The translations under genes were made by a program, and so were the position numbers. From CAWFKS01 sp963816435 (lineage in GTDB: Bacteria; Pseudomonadota; Alphaproteobacteria; Rhizobiales; Rhizobiaceae), in contig CAWFKS010000006.1 in assembly GCA_963816435.1 (NCBI GenBank), positions 1 through 64,000 on the forward strand: DNA of 64,000 bases, written 5' to 3'. This document shows, one piece after another, positions 28,437-38,759 of the stretch; position 1 is the stretch's first letter, and each line of letters opens with the position of its first letter. A model generated the notes under the pieces. The model did no database searches. It saw only the letters and a program-made list of their open reading frames with translations, and was not told the DNA's origin.

Positions 28437-29320
28437 TGCGTGCGCTTCCCCATGATGCCCTGCGGCCGGAACATCAGTACCAGCGCCAGGATGGCGAAGC
28501 CGAACATGCTCTTGGCCGACGGCGTGAACAGCAGGCCGGCCATTGCCTCGGTCAGGCCGATCAGCACGCCGCCGAGCAGCGCGCCGCCCATCGAGCCGAG
28601 GCCGCCGGTGATGACGATGACGAAGGCAAGCAGCGTGTAGGCCGGGCCGACCGCCGGCGTCACGTCCGTGATCAGCACCAGCATGGTGCCGGCCGCGCCG
28701 ACGCAGGCGAGCCCGAGGCCGAAGGTGAGGGCGTAGAGGTGGCTGACATCGAGGCCCACCACCAGCGCGCCGGTGTGGTTGTCGGCACAGGCGCGGATCG
28801 CGGTGCCCGTGCGGGTGAAACGGAAGAAGGCGAACAGCGCGGCCGCCACCACGATCGAAGCGCCCGCGGCGTAGGCCTTGGTCGCGTCGATAATCAACGG
28901 GCCGATGGCGTAGCTGTCATAGGCGTAGCTCGCCTGCACGCCCTTGGCGTCCGGACCGAAGACGATGAGCAGGACGTTGGTGATGATGATGGCGATCGCG
29001 ATCATCAGCAGGAACTGACTGGTTTCCGGCCGCGTGACGAAGGCGTTGATGACGCTCTTCTGCAGCACGTATCCGAGCGCGAACATCACCGCTGCGATCG
29101 GTACCAGCATGACCAGCGGGTCGAGGCCGAGCGAGGAGAACAGCACGACCGCGATATACATCCCGACCGTCATCATCTCGCCATGGGCGAAATTGACGAC
29201 GCGGACCACGCCGAAGATGACCGAAAGGCCAAGCGCCATCAGCCCGTAGACGAGGCCGGTCAGCACCCCGCTCACGGCGACGTTCAAGTAGATTTCGATC
29301 GGCACCCCGTCCTCCGGCAT
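28433..29320 (-). CDS. livH: Branched-chain amino acid ABC transporter permease LivH
   Basis: Permease of 295 residues with about eight helices. It contains the typical GLVYGLMALGLSVIFGVVRVVNFAHGE start and the coupling loop TGTAIRACADNHTGALVVGLDV. It follows the binding-protein gene after 50 bases that hold a strong hairpin. Confidence 0.95.
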   Translation of the reverse strand: MPEDGVPIEIYLNVAVSGVLTGLVYGLMALGLSVIFGVVRVVNFAHGEMMTVGMYIAVVLFSSLGLDPLVMLVPIAAVMFALGYVLQKSVINAFVTRPETSQFLLMIAIAIIITNVLLIVFGPDAKGVQASYAYDSYAIGPLIIDATKAYAAGASIVVAAALFAFFRFTRTGTAIRACADNHTGALVVGLDVSHLYALTFGLGLACVGAAGTMLVLITDVTPAVGPAYTLLAFVIVITGGLGSMGGALLGGVLIGLTEAMAGLLFTPSAKSMFGFAILALVLMFRPQGIMGKRTQ

Positions 29321-29346
29321 GCTCCGGCCGCTGCCGCGGCCGGAGC
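29321..29346 (-). other. Intercistronic hairpin between binding-protein gene and livH
   Basis: Perfect 11-bp stem (gctccggccgc / gcggccggagc) with a four-base loop and no T-run, in the 50-base gap after the substrate-binding protein stop. Hairpins in this place commonly stabilise the upstream mRNA, so that more binding protein than permease is made; that role is inference. Confidence 0.6.
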
Positions 29347-29370
29347 GTGTCTGTGTCTACCCCGCGCGTC

Positions 29371-30625
29371 CTAGCCGCGTTCGTTGTAGGGCTTCAACGG
29401 CCATTCGATGTCGGCGTTGGACGCTTCCTTCGGGGCGATGGTGACGAGCTTGCCGTCGCGGTTCTGGATGGCGCCGTCCTTCACCTGGGCGTTCTGGCCC
29501 TTCTCGTTGAAGCTGATGCCGGGGCCGATGCTGACATTGTCGGTGATGTTGGTGGCGCGGATGGCGTCCGTCAGCGTCGCCGGATCGGCCGAACCCGCCC
29601 GCTTGTACGCATCGGCCGCCACCAGCAGCGCCTCGAACGTGTAGATGTGGTTGGTGTTCATGTTGACGTCCGGGAAGGCCTTGTTCATGGCGCCTTCCAG
29701 TACGGACGTCAGCTTCTTGTTCGGGTCGTACCACGGCACGAAGCTGATGGGCCCGTTGGCCAGGTTGCCGAGCGTCTTGAAATACTGGTCCTCGTACCAG
29801 CCCGGGCCCATGCTCAGGATCGCTTCCGGCGTCCAGCGCTGCTTGACCAGTTCGCGGGTCATCAGGATGGCGTCGTTGAGGCGGCTGACGACCAACAGGA
29901 TGTCTGCCTTGGCTGCCTTGGCGCGGGCCACCTCGACGGAAAGATCCTTCGTCGACGGATCGTAGGAGATGGTGTCGGCGATCGTGTAGGGCAGGTCGAA
30001 CTTCGGTGCGACCGCCTTGACGCCGCCGGCCATCGCCGTGCCGAACGTGTCGTTGACGTGGAGGAACACAGCGGTCTTCGGCGACGATCCCGTCCGCTGG
30101 AAGATCTCCAGCTGGTTGGTGAACGCATCGCCGAGGATCATCGGGGCGGTGGGGAAGTTGCGGAAGACGTGCTTGTAGCCCTGCTCGGTGATGTCGGGAG
30201 CGGCCGCGATGTTGATGACGAAGGGAATGCCCTTCTGCTCGGCCACCTGCGCGATCGCCGCGCTCTGGCCGGAGTCGAAGGCGCCGACCAGAACCTGCGC
30301 GCCCTCGCTGATCATCTGTTCGGCGCGCGAGCGGGCGGTTTCCACGCTCGAACTCGGTGTCGCCGTTCATGATGTCGAGGTCGGGCAGGCCGAGATCCTT
30401 GAGGATCGGGCCGGCTACGTCGACGCCGCGCTGGCAGTCCTGGCCGATGCCTGCCTCGTAGCCGGAGCGCGGCAACAGCACGCCGACCTTCAGCGGCGCG
30501 GACTGCGCACGCGCCATGCGCAGCGGCGCGACGCCGGCTGCAAGCCCCAGCGCTCCGGCGCCGGCAAGAACGGTGCGGCGCGTGACGCCGCGCCCGGTGA
30601 GATGCTTGTCCGATGGTGTCGTCAT
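29371..30625 (-). CDS. Branched-chain amino acid ABC transporter substrate-binding protein (one frameshift)
   Basis: Periplasmic binding protein of about 415 residues. A twin-arginine type signal (RRTVLAGAGALGLAAG) is followed by LKVGVLLPRSGYEAGIG at the mature start and by typical Leu/Ile/Val-binding lobes (GAFDSGQSAAIAQVAEQKGIP, GDAFTNQLEIFQRTG, FEALLVAADAYKRAG). A single-base break near 30350 splits it, between GDTEFE and VETARSRAEQ. A strong ribosome-binding site (gggagg) precedes ATG 30625. First gene of the liv operon. The ligand may be another compound than leucine. Confidence 0.85.
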
Positions 30626-30898
30626 GTCATTCCTCCCTTGGTTGATCCGGCCTGCGGCTCCGGATCGCGGTCCTCCCCAATTGTTAGGGAAGGCGGCGCG
30701 GATAGGCAAAGGCAATTTCATCTGTTTGCCTGATCTTGTGCGTGACCAGCCGTCCCAGCGGTAACGGCCGACAGCCGGAACAAGCCGTTGCCAGCGGTGG
30801 GCAGCATCTCCATGATGCGCCCGGACATTCCGCTTTCGCCGCTGCGTGCCCGGCTATGCCGAACCGCGGCCGGCTTCGCGTCCCGAACGAGCCTGGAC

Positions 30899-31525
30899 AT
30901 GAACGCGATTGCCATCCTCGATTATGTCGGCGTGGCGCTGTTTGCGGCGACCGGCGCGCTCGCCGCCTCACGCAAGCAACTCGACATCATCGGCTTCCTG
31001 TTCCTCGGCGCGGTGACCGGCATCGGCGGCGGAACTGCGCGCGATCTCATCCTCGACGTTCCGGTCTTCTGGGTACAGAAGCCGGTCTATGTCCTGGTCT
31101 GCGCGGCGGCGGCCGTCTTCGTCTATTTCGGCGCGCACCTGATCGAGTCACGCTATCGCCTGCTGTTGTGGCTGGATGCCGTGGCGCTCGCGGCCTATGG
31201 CGTGTTCGGGAGCTACAAGGGATTGATGGTGACGGACTCCGCGATCGTCGCGGTCATCATGGGCATGCTCACCGGGACGCTGGGAGGTATCCTCCGCGAC
31301 GTCCTGGCGCGCGAACCTTCCGTTCTCATGCGCCAGGAGATCTACGTGGCGGCGGCACTGGCGGGGGCGGTGGTCTATGTCGGCGCGCGGGGCATCGGCC
31401 TGCCATCGTCGGGCGCGGCCGTCGCCGGCTTCCTCGTCGCCTTCGGCGTGCGTAGCGGTGCGCTGCACTTCGGCTGGACGCTGCCGCCGTACCGGTCCCG
31501 GCCAGGCCGCGATCCGCACGTCTAG
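30899..31525 (+). CDS. Trimeric intracellular cation channel (TRIC/UPF0126) family protein
   Basis: Membrane protein of 208 residues with two repeats of three helices plus one. Each repeat has the glycine/arginine motif, GIGGGTARDLIL near residue 40 and LGGILRDVLARE near residue 125. Bacterial members form K+-permeable trimers; the physiological role is not known. The 273 bases before it show no gene. Confidence 0.85.
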   Translation: MNAIAILDYVGVALFAATGALAASRKQLDIIGFLFLGAVTGIGGGTARDLILDVPVFWVQKPVYVLVCAAAAVFVYFGAHLIESRYRLLLWLDAVALAAYGVFGSYKGLMVTDSAIVAVIMGMLTGTLGGILRDVLAREPSVLMRQEIYVAAALAGAVVYVGARGIGLPSSGAAVAGFLVAFGVRSGALHFGWTLPPYRSRPGRDPHV

Positions 31526-31615
31526 GCTGCAATCCATCCGCTCCGGCCGCGCTCAGAAGAGGCCGGCAACCTGCGAGAGGCAGGCAGCAGAGTCATAACA
31601 GTTAGGGGATTTGGC

Positions 31616-31690
31616 TGGTGGGCGCGGTAGGGATTGAACCTACGACCCCACCCGTGTGAAGGGTGTGCTCTCCCGCTGAGCTACGCGCCC
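31616..31690 (-). tRNA. tRNA-Val (anticodon CAC)
   Basis: Cloverleaf on the minus strand: 7-bp acceptor gggcgcg/cgcgccc, D-arm gctc/gagc, anticodon stem caccc/gggtg with loop ttcacac (anticodon CAC reading GTG), T-arm gtagg ttcaatc cctac, and an encoded CCA end. Lies between the convergent TRIC and gph genes. Confidence 0.95.
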
Positions 31691-31763
31691 GTCGGCCGTC
31701 GCGGCACCGTCTTGCGGTGCGCCGGCCGAGCGAGCGCGATATAGGGTGCGGCGGCTCGGCAAG

Positions 31764-32463
31764 TCAAGTGCGCCCGGGCAGGCCTTCCGCCGCCGCCGTC
31801 AGCCGTTCCGCCAGCTCCACCGTCAGCTCGTCGAAGTGCGAGATCACCCTGGAGGGCTCGAACTCCGAAACGGGCCGGTCGGTGTATCCGAAGTCGACGG
31901 CGACGACGGGAATGCCTGCCGCCTTGGCGGTGTCGATGTCGGTTCGCGAATCGCCGATCATCACGGCTCGGCCCGGATCGCCGCCGGCCATCTCGATCGT
32001 CGCGGTCAGGTGGCGTGGGTCTGGCTTGCGGAAGTCGAACGTGTCCTGGCCGCAGATCGCCGAGAAGTGCGAAGCCAGGCCGAGCGCGCCGATCAGGCGC
32101 TGCGACAGGTTCTCGTACTTGTTGGTGCACACCGCCAGCAGCCAGCCGGCCGCGGCGAAGCGTTCCAGCGTCGCCTGCACGCCCGGGAACGGCTGCGAGC
32201 GACCGGGCATGTGCGCGGTGTAGTGCGCCAGAAATTCCGCCAGCAGGTCTTCCAGGTGGCGCTTGTCGACCGACTTGCCTTCGGCCGCGAAGGCCCGCTC
32301 GATCATCACCTTGCGCGCCGAAGCCGACATATTGCCTGAGCGTCGGCTCGTCGATGCGCGCCAGGCCGGCGCTCTTCAGGCAATGGTTGAGGCTGTCCAG
32401 CAGGTCGGGCGCGGTGTCGACCAGCGTCCCGTCGAGGTCGAAGACGATTGTCGGTCTGCTCAT
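31764..32463 (-). CDS. gph: Phosphoglycolate phosphatase (HAD family), one frameshift
   Basis: HAD phosphatase that clears 2-phosphoglycolate from DNA repair or oxygenase activity. N-terminal nucleophile motif VFDLDGTLVDTAPD, then AVCTNKYENLSQRL for motif II and VMIGDSRTDIDTAKAAG for motif IV. Near 32335 a single-base shift separates PTLRQYVGFGA from KVMIERAFAAEG; the two parts together give about 232 residues. Divergent from rpiA, as often in rhizobia. Confidence 0.85.
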
Positions 32464-32620
32464 GTGTGCTGCTCCCGCCGGACTTGCGATTTGCTGCGGC
32501 GATAGTGCCAGCCGGCGGGCTTTGCAAGCTGCAGCGGCAGGCGGTTTGCCTCGCCCGGCAAAGATGCTAGGAGCGGCGCGGTCGGCGCCCGGGAGCGTCG
32601 CAACTTCGGACGCTGAACGC

Positions 32621-33337
32621 ATGGATGCACGAACGCTCAAGATCGAGGCCGCGCGCGCCGCTCTTGGCCATGTTCGCGAAGGCATGCGGCTGGGCATCGG
32701 CACGGGCTCGACGGCGGAGGAATTCGTCCGGCTGCTGGCAGCCGCCGTCGCCGACGGGCTGAACGTGACCGGCGTGCCCACCTCGGAGCGCACCGCGACG
32801 CTGTGCGCGCAGCTCGGCGTTCCGCTGTCGACGCTCGACGACATGCCCGAACTCGATCTAACCATCGACGGCGCCGACGAAGTCGACCGCGAGCTGTCGC
32901 TGATCAAGGGCGGTGGCGGGGCGCTGCTGCGCGAAAAGATCGTGGCGGCGGCATCGGCCGACATGATCGTCATTGCCGACGGTTCCAAGCTCGTCGACTG
33001 CCTCGGCCGCTTTCCGCTGCCGATCGAGGTCAACGGGTTCGGGCTTCGCGCCACGCAGAACGCCATCGAGAAGGCGGCGTCGCGGCTCGGCCTGTCGGGC
33101 CCGGTCACATTGAGGGTGACGAGCGGAGCGCCCTTTGTTACAGACGGCGGGCATTTCATTCTCGATGCATCTTTTGGCCGCATTCGGGATACAAGAGCGC
33201 TCTCCGAGGCTCTTCACGCCATTCCCGGCGTCGTCGAGCACGGTCTGTTTCTTGGGATGGCGACGACGGCGATCATCGCCGGCGCCAATGGCATCGAAAC
33301 GTTGCACGCGCCCGCACAACAAGGAGTCGAAAGCTAA
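32621..33337 (+). CDS. rpiA: Ribose-5-phosphate isomerase A
   Basis: Isomerase of the pentose phosphate pathway, 238 residues. Family motifs are RLGIGTGSTAEEFV, TIDGADEVD with the catalytic Asp, LIKGGGGALLREKIVA, and the closing GVVEHGLFLGMA. ATG 32621 gives a standard N-terminus. Its TAA shares one base with the next ATG. Confidence 0.95.
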   Translation: MDARTLKIEAARAALGHVREGMRLGIGTGSTAEEFVRLLAAAVADGLNVTGVPTSERTATLCAQLGVPLSTLDDMPELDLTIDGADEVDRELSLIKGGGGALLREKIVAAASADMIVIADGSKLVDCLGRFPLPIEVNGFGLRATQNAIEKAASRLGLSGPVTLRVTSGAPFVTDGGHFILDASFGRIRDTRALSEALHAIPGVVEHGLFLGMATTAIIAGANGIETLHAPAQQGVES

Positions 33338-33921
33338 TGAACCTGGCCATTCGCGCCCGTCAGATACTCGTCGCACTCGTCGGCTCGGCCCTGATGGTGT
33401 TCGTCGTTCTCGCGCCGGCGTCCGCGCAGGACGAGATCAGCGACAGCCATCTCAAGGCCGCACGCGCTGCGATTGCCGCGCTCAAGGCGACCGAGCAGTT
33501 CGACCAGGTGCTGCCGCAGGCGGCACAGGCGCTGCGGGTCGAACTGGTCCGCAAGAACCCGGACATGCGCGAGCTCATCAATTCCGTGGTGGACAATGCC
33601 GCGCTGAAGCTCGTCGACCGCCGCGCCGATCTCGAGAAGGAGGCGGCGACCGCCTACGCCAGGGTGTTCAGCGAGGACGAGCTCAACGCCATCGCCACGT
33701 TCTACAACTCGCCGGCCGGCCAGAAGCTGCTTTCGGACGGTCAGATCGCCCAGCGCGAAGTGCTGCAGGCCGCCCAGATCTGGCAGCGCGGCATCGCCCG
33801 CGACCTGGCCGACGCGGTGGGCAAGCAGCTCGACCAGGCCACCGCGAGCAATTCTTCGCAGGACGCGCAGCAGCAGGCGCCCGCCCAGGACGGCCAGGCG
33901 CCGGCGCAGGCCAACCAGTAA
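33337..33921 (+). CDS. Exported DUF2059 domain protein
   Basis: Protein of 194 residues: signal peptide (ILVALVGSALMVFVVLAPASAQ), an all-helical DUF2059 domain (LKAARAAIAAL...VFSEDELNAIATFYNSPAGQKLL) and a Gln/Ala-rich tail. The TAATG overlap couples it to rpiA. The FSEDELNAIATFYNSPAG motif is diagnostic; function is unknown. Confidence 0.85.
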   Translation: MNLAIRARQILVALVGSALMVFVVLAPASAQDEISDSHLKAARAAIAALKATEQFDQVLPQAAQALRVELVRKNPDMRELINSVVDNAALKLVDRRADLEKEAATAYARVFSEDELNAIATFYNSPAGQKLLSDGQIAQREVLQAAQIWQRGIARDLADAVGKQLDQATASNSSQDAQQQAPAQDGQAPAQANQ

Positions 33922-33952
33922 CCGGCCACGCCTCTTCAGGCAGGGTTTCAAG

Positions 33953-33983
33953 GCCCGGCGCCATCGCGCCGGGCTTTTCTTTT
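33953..33983 (+). terminator. Rho-independent terminator of rpiA-DUF2059
   Basis: Perfect 9-bp stem gcccggcgc / gcgccgggc, loop catc, then ttttctttt. Confidence 0.85.
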
Positions 33984-34036
33984 GCGGTCCCGGCTTCTAC
34001 CTGTGTCGGTGTCCAACCCGAACGATGGAGCCGCGA

Positions 34037-35433
34037 ATGTCCCGCCACGACTATGATCTTTTCGTCATCGGGGGCGGCTCGGGCGGCGTGCGCGCTGCCC
34101 GGCTGGTGGCCGGCCTCGGCAAGCGTGTCGCGATCGCCGAGGAATACCGGTTCGGCGGCACCTGCGTCATCCGCGGCTGCGTGCCGAAGAAGCTGTTCGT
34201 CTACGCCTCGCAGTTCTCCGAGCATTTCGAGGATGCCGCTGGCTACGGCTGGACCGTCGGCGAGACGTCGTTCGACTGGCCGACGCTGATCGCCAACAAG
34301 GATCGCGAGATCGCCCGCCTCGAAGGAATCTACCGCAGCGGGCTCGAAAAGGCGGGCGCCGACGATCATCGAGGACCGGGCCGTGCTCGAGGACGCCCAC
34401 ACGGTGAGACTGGTCAACCAGGATCGCACCGTCACCGCCGACAGGATCCTCGTCGCCACCGGTGGGCGGCCCAATCCGCACATCGCGCTGCCGGGGCGCG
34501 AGCACTGCATCTCCTCGAACGCGGCGTTCGACCTGAAGGAACTGCCGCGCGCCATCGTCATCGAGGGCGGCGGCTACATCGCGGTCGAGTTCGCCAACAT
34601 CTTTCACGGGCTCGGCGTCGACACGACGCTGATCTATCGCGGCAAGGAGATCCTCGGCCATTTCGACATGGATCATGCGCCGGGGCCTGCATGAGGCGAT
34701 GGTGGCCAAGGGCATTCGGATCATCTGCCAGGACGTGCTGGTGGAGGTGAAGAAGCAGGATGACGGCAAGCTGTGCGCCTTCACCTATGCCGGCGAGATT
34801 CTGACCGTCGACCAGGTGATGCTGGCGATCGGCCGCGTGCCGAACACCGACGACCTCGGTCTCGAGAAGGCGGGCGTCGAACTCGGCCAGCGCGGCGAAA
34901 TCCCGGTCGACGAACATTCGCGCAGCAATGTCGAAAACATCTGGGCGATCGGCGACGTCACCGACCGGCTGCAACTGACGCCGGTGGCCATCCACGAAGC
35001 GATGTGCTTCGTCGACACCGAGTACAGGGGGCATCCGGTCAGCCCCGACCACGAGACGGTGGCGACCGCCGTGTTTTCGCAGCCGGAGATCGGTACCGTA
35101 GGCCTGACGGAAGAGGACGCCGCGCACAAGTTCGACGAGATCGATGTCTATCTGGCGAAGTTCCGGCCGATGAAGAGCACGCTGTCGGGACGCGAGGAAA
35201 AGATGGTGATGAAGCTCGTCGTCGATGCGGCTTCCCAGAAGGTGGTTGGGGCCCACGTGCTCGGCGCCGATGCGGGCGAACTGGCGCAGGTCCTGGCGAT
35301 TTCGCTGAAGGCCGGGCTCACCAAGTCCGACTTCGACCGCACCATGGCGGTTCACCCGACCGCGGCCGAAGAGCTGGTGACGATGTACCAGCCGAGCTAC
35401 CGCGTGAAGAAGGGCGAGAAGATCGCAGCCTGA
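34037..35433 (+). CDS. gor: Glutathione-disulfide reductase (two frameshifts)
   Basis: Flavoenzyme that keeps glutathione reduced. It opens with FVIGGGSGGVRAARLVA and has the redox-disulfide motif GGTCVIRGCVPKKL. The NADPH domain has ATGGRPN and VIEGGGYIAVEFAN, and the interface domain the active His in VHPTAAEELV. Continuity needs one-base shifts near 34361 and 34674, where extra bases seem to be present. Total about 465 residues, the normal length. Likely technical errors, since each flank is otherwise perfect. Confidence 0.88.
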
Positions 35434-35564
35434 GGCCGATCCGGCGACGCTTCGCGCCCCGTGGCTGACACCAGCGTCGTCATTGAAGAATTTGCCCTCC
35501 GAGGTTCGGGCCGCTGCAACTTTCGGGCCGCCGAAGCCGTGACTTCGCGGTGAGCCCGACGCAG

Positions 35565-35582
35565 CGTTCGCGCACGCGAACG
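35565..35582. other. Short hairpin upstream of msrA
   Basis: Inverted repeat cgttcgcg / cgcgaacg with a two-base loop, 76 bases before msrA. The rest of the 224-base gap between gor and msrA shows nothing else. Confidence 0.35.
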
Positions 35583-35657
35583 TGACGCGGAAGTGAGGCC
35601 GCTGCCGCCGCGATCCGTGGTAGATCGGGCACCGAAAGCAAACGACGAGGTTCCGCG

Positions 35658-36383
35658 ATGACCGCGAGACATTTTTCTAAATCCGCGACCCGCTTCGCCG
35701 GCCTGGCGCTGGCCGGCGTCGTGGCTGCCGGCCTGCTCGCCTGGCAGTCGCCGGCGAATTCCGCCGAGCCGGTGTTCGAAATTCCGGCCCCGGCGCTGGA
35801 CGAGCAGGCGACCGCCGGTACCGAGAAGGCCGTCTTCGCCGGCGGCTGCTTCTGGGGCGTGCAGGGCGTGTTCCAGCACGTCAAGGGCGTCGAGAACGCC
35901 GTGTCCGGCTACGCCGGCGGCGACAAGGCGACGGCGCACTATCAGATCGTCGGCACGGGCGCGACCGGCCACGCCGAGTCGGTCGAGATCACCTACGATC
36001 CCTCCAAGATCACCTACGGCAAGCTGCTGCAGGTGTTCTTCTCGGTGGCGCACAACCCGACGCAGCTGAACTATCAGGGGCCGGACCACGGCACCCAGTA
36101 CCGTTCGACCATCTTCGCGGAGAGCGCCGAGCAGAAGAAGATCGCCGAGGCCTATATCGACCAGCTCGGCAAGACGGATGCCTATCCCGGCAAGATCGTC
36201 ACGACGCTGGAAATGGACAAGCCGTTTTACCCGGCCGAGGACTACCACCAGAACTTCCTCGAGCTGAACCCGCGCTATCCCTACATCGTCTACAACGACC
36301 TGCCGAAGGTCGAGGCGCTGAAGAAGATGTATCCCGACCTCTACCGCGACAAGCCGGTGCTGGTGGACGTGCCGAAGAGCTGA
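35658..36383 (+). CDS. msrA: Peptide-methionine (S)-S-oxide reductase, exported
   Basis: Repairs oxidised methionine (S epimer). The active motif GGCFWG sits near residue 64, after a signal-like N-terminus (FAGLALAGVVAAGLLAWQS), so this copy probably acts in the periplasm. Other motifs are GYAGGDKATAHY, HAESVEITYDPSKI and GTQYRS. 241 residues. Follows gor, which suits a redox-repair neighbourhood. Confidence 0.92.
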   Translation: MTARHFSKSATRFAGLALAGVVAAGLLAWQSPANSAEPVFEIPAPALDEQATAGTEKAVFAGGCFWGVQGVFQHVKGVENAVSGYAGGDKATAHYQIVGTGATGHAESVEITYDPSKITYGKLLQVFFSVAHNPTQLNYQGPDHGTQYRSTIFAESAEQKKIAEAYIDQLGKTDAYPGKIVTTLEMDKPFYPAEDYHQNFLELNPRYPYIVYNDLPKVEALKKMYPDLYRDKPVLVDVPKS

Positions 36384-36435
36384 GCTTCGCATCGGCCGTC
36401 TTGCGGTCGGCGGGCGCCGGCTCTATCTCGGCGCC

Positions 36436-37065
36436 ATGAACGAAGAAAACATCGAGAACGCCATCGACGAGGCTGCCCAAGGCGGCCTCGTCGCCTATTT
36501 CGGCTACGGCTCGCTGGTCAACCGCGCCACCCACCGCACCGAGATCGTCTCGGCGGTGCCGGCCAGGCTGCGCGGATGGCGCCGCGCCTGGCGGCCGCGC
36601 CCCGACATGCCGGGCTTTCCGGCAGCGCTGCTGACCGTGGTGCCGGAGGAAGGCGCCGTCTGCGACGGGCTGCTGGTCTTCGACCGCGCCGAGAACCTGG
36701 CCGCCGTCGACGCGAGGGAGGCCCGCTACAACCGCCACCACGTCCAGGTCGACACGCTGGAGTTCGTCGCGGGCGACGCCGAGATCGACTGTCCGGTCTA
36801 TGTCTACGTCGCCGACGAGACGCTGCCGCCGCATGCCGAGCCGCCGCTTATCCTTCGCTCCTATCTCGACGCCGTCATGCAGGGTTTCCTGGTCGAGCAC
36901 GGCGAGGAGGGGTTGAGGCGCTTCGTCGCCGAGACGGCCAACTTCGACACGCCGTTCCACGAAGACCGCGAGGCGCCCGTCTATCCGCGCGCGGTGGTGC
37001 TGAGCGACGCCGAGAGATTGCTGTTCGACTCGCTGCTGGCGGCTCGCTCGACGCCGGCATCATAG
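36436..37065 (+). CDS. Gamma-glutamylcyclotransferase family protein
   Basis: Protein of 209 residues with the cyclotransferase entry motif AYFGYGSLVNRATH near residue 20, followed by ARLRGWRRAW and FDRAENLAAVDAREARY with the catalytic Glu region. Expected to act on gamma-glutamyl peptides or amines; the exact substrate is not known. Neighbour of msrA in the same direction. Confidence 0.85.
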   Translation: MNEENIENAIDEAAQGGLVAYFGYGSLVNRATHRTEIVSAVPARLRGWRRAWRPRPDMPGFPAALLTVVPEEGAVCDGLLVFDRAENLAAVDAREARYNRHHVQVDTLEFVAGDAEIDCPVYVYVADETLPPHAEPPLILRSYLDAVMQGFLVEHGEEGLRRFVAETANFDTPFHEDREAPVYPRAVVLSDAERLLFDSLLAARSTPAS

Positions 37066-37194
37066 TATTCGTCTTCGCGCGGATTGCGGGGTAGAATGCC
37101 ACGCGACCATCCGGTATAGGACCGCGGGCCCGAGAGGCCGGGTGGAGCTGCCCCCGAAGAAGAAGGCGCGGGGGTTCAAACAGTGGGTGCGAAC

Positions 37195-38571
37195 ATGTCG
37201 AAATGGTCTCCGAATTCCTGGCGCGGCAAGCCGATCAGCCAGGTGCCGGCCTATCCCGATCAGGCCGCACTGGCCGAGACCGAGGCGCGCCTTTCGACCT
37301 TTCCGCCGCTGGTCTTCGCCGGCGAGGCGCGCAAGCTGAAGAAGCAGCTGGCGCAGGTCGCCAACGGCGAGGCCTTCCTGCTGCAGGGCGGCGACTGCGC
37401 CGAGAGCTTCGCCGAGCACGGCGCCGACAACATCCGCGACTTCTTCCGCGTCTTCCTGCAGATGTCGGTGGTGCTGACCTTCGCCGGCTCGCAGCCGGTG
37501 GTGAAGGTCGGCCGCATCGCCGGCCAGTTCGCCAAGCCGCGCTCGTCCGACAGCGAGACCAAGGACGGGGTGACGCTGCCGAGCTATCGCGGCGACATCA
37601 TCAACGGCATCGAGTTCGACGAGAAGTCGCGCACGCCAGACCCGGCGCGCCAGGAGATGGCCTACCGGCAGTCGGCCGCCACGCTCAACCTGCTGCGCGC
37701 CTTCGCGCAGGGCGGCTACGCCAGCCTCGAGAACGTGCACCAGTGGATGCTGGGCTTCATCTCCGACAGCCCGCAGGCCGAGCGCTACCAGGCGCTGGCC
37801 GACCGCATCTCCGAGACGATGGACTTCATGCGCGCCGTCGGCATCACCTCGGAGCAGAATTTCGCGCTGCGCGAGACGGATTTTTATACCAGCCACGAGG
37901 CGCTGCTGCTCGGCTACGAGGAGGCGCTGACGCGCGTCGATTCAACCTCGGGCGACTGGTATGCCACGTCCGGCCACATGATCTGGATCGGCGACCGCAC
38001 GCGCCAGCCCGACCACGCCCACGTCGAATACGCGCGCGGCGTCAAGAACCCGCTCGGCCTGAAGTGCGGCCCGTCGATGGAGCCGGACGGGCTGATCCGC
38101 CTGATCGACATGCTCAACCCGGAGAACGAGCCGGGCCGGCTGACGCTGATCGCGCGCTTCGGCTCGGAGAAGGTCGGCGACCATCTGCCCAGGCTGATCC
38201 GCGCCGTCGAGCGCGAGGGCCGCAAGGTGGTGTGGTCGTGCGACCCGATGCACGGCAACACGATCACGCTCAACACCTACAAGACGCGGCCGTTCGACCG
38301 GGTGCTGAAGGAGGTGCAGAGCTTCTTCGAGGTGCACCGCGCCGAGGGCACGCATCCCGGCGGCATCCACATCGAGATGACCGGCAAGAACGTCACCGAA
38401 TGCACCGGCGGCGCGCGCGCCATCTCGGCCGAGGATCTGCACGACCGCTACCACACGCATTGCGACCCGCGGCTCAACGCCGACCAGGCGATCGAGCTGG
38501 CTTTCCTGGTGTCGGAACTGCTGAAGAAGGACCGCGGCGCGCAGCCGGCGAAGGCCGCCGTCAACGCCTGA
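37195..38571 (+). CDS. Class II 3-deoxy-7-phosphoheptulonate (DAHP) synthase
   Basis: First step of the shikimate pathway. 458 residues of the plant-like class II: SPNSWRGKPISQVPAYPD at the start, FLLQGGDCAESFAEH for the metal-site cysteine, KCGPSMEPDGLIRLIDML, WSCDPMHGN and HIEMTGKNVTECTGG. ATG 37195 is the family start. A terminator lies 61 bases after the stop. Confidence 0.95.
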   Translation: MSKWSPNSWRGKPISQVPAYPDQAALAETEARLSTFPPLVFAGEARKLKKQLAQVANGEAFLLQGGDCAESFAEHGADNIRDFFRVFLQMSVVLTFAGSQPVVKVGRIAGQFAKPRSSDSETKDGVTLPSYRGDIINGIEFDEKSRTPDPARQEMAYRQSAATLNLLRAFAQGGYASLENVHQWMLGFISDSPQAERYQALADRISETMDFMRAVGITSEQNFALRETDFYTSHEALLLGYEEALTRVDSTSGDWYATSGHMIWIGDRTRQPDHAHVEYARGVKNPLGLKCGPSMEPDGLIRLIDMLNPENEPGRLTLIARFGSEKVGDHLPRLIRAVEREGRKVVWSCDPMHGNTITLNTYKTRPFDRVLKEVQSFFEVHRAEGTHPGGIHIEMTGKNVTECTGGARAISAEDLHDRYHTHCDPRLNADQAIELAFLVSELLKKDRGAQPAKAAVNA

Positions 38572-38631
38572 GCCAAGCCTGACAACAAGGGCAGGGCGGT
38601 TTTTTGCCGCCTCGACTCCGAGAGGCAAAGG

Positions 38632-38663
38632 AAACGGCCCGCATTGCGGGCCGTTTCTTTTTT
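38632..38663 (+). terminator. Rho-independent terminator of the DAHP synthase gene
   Basis: Perfect 11-bp stem aaacggcccgc / gcgggccgttt, loop att, then ctttttt. Confidence 0.9.
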
Positions 38664-38759
38664 GGGATCGTCACACGGGTTTGCCGTTCGCGCCGCGCGA
38701 AATCTTTTTTGCGCGGCCCGGCGAGATCTATCCCCGTTTTTCCAAAATGCCGGCGGCGA

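Noticed and set aside
28370..29374. A 334-codon plus-strand frame over livH
   Set aside because: Low-complexity shadow; livH is secure.
33740..33921. Gln/Ala-rich tail of the DUF2059 protein as a separate repeat protein
   Set aside because: It is continuous with the DUF2059 domain and short.
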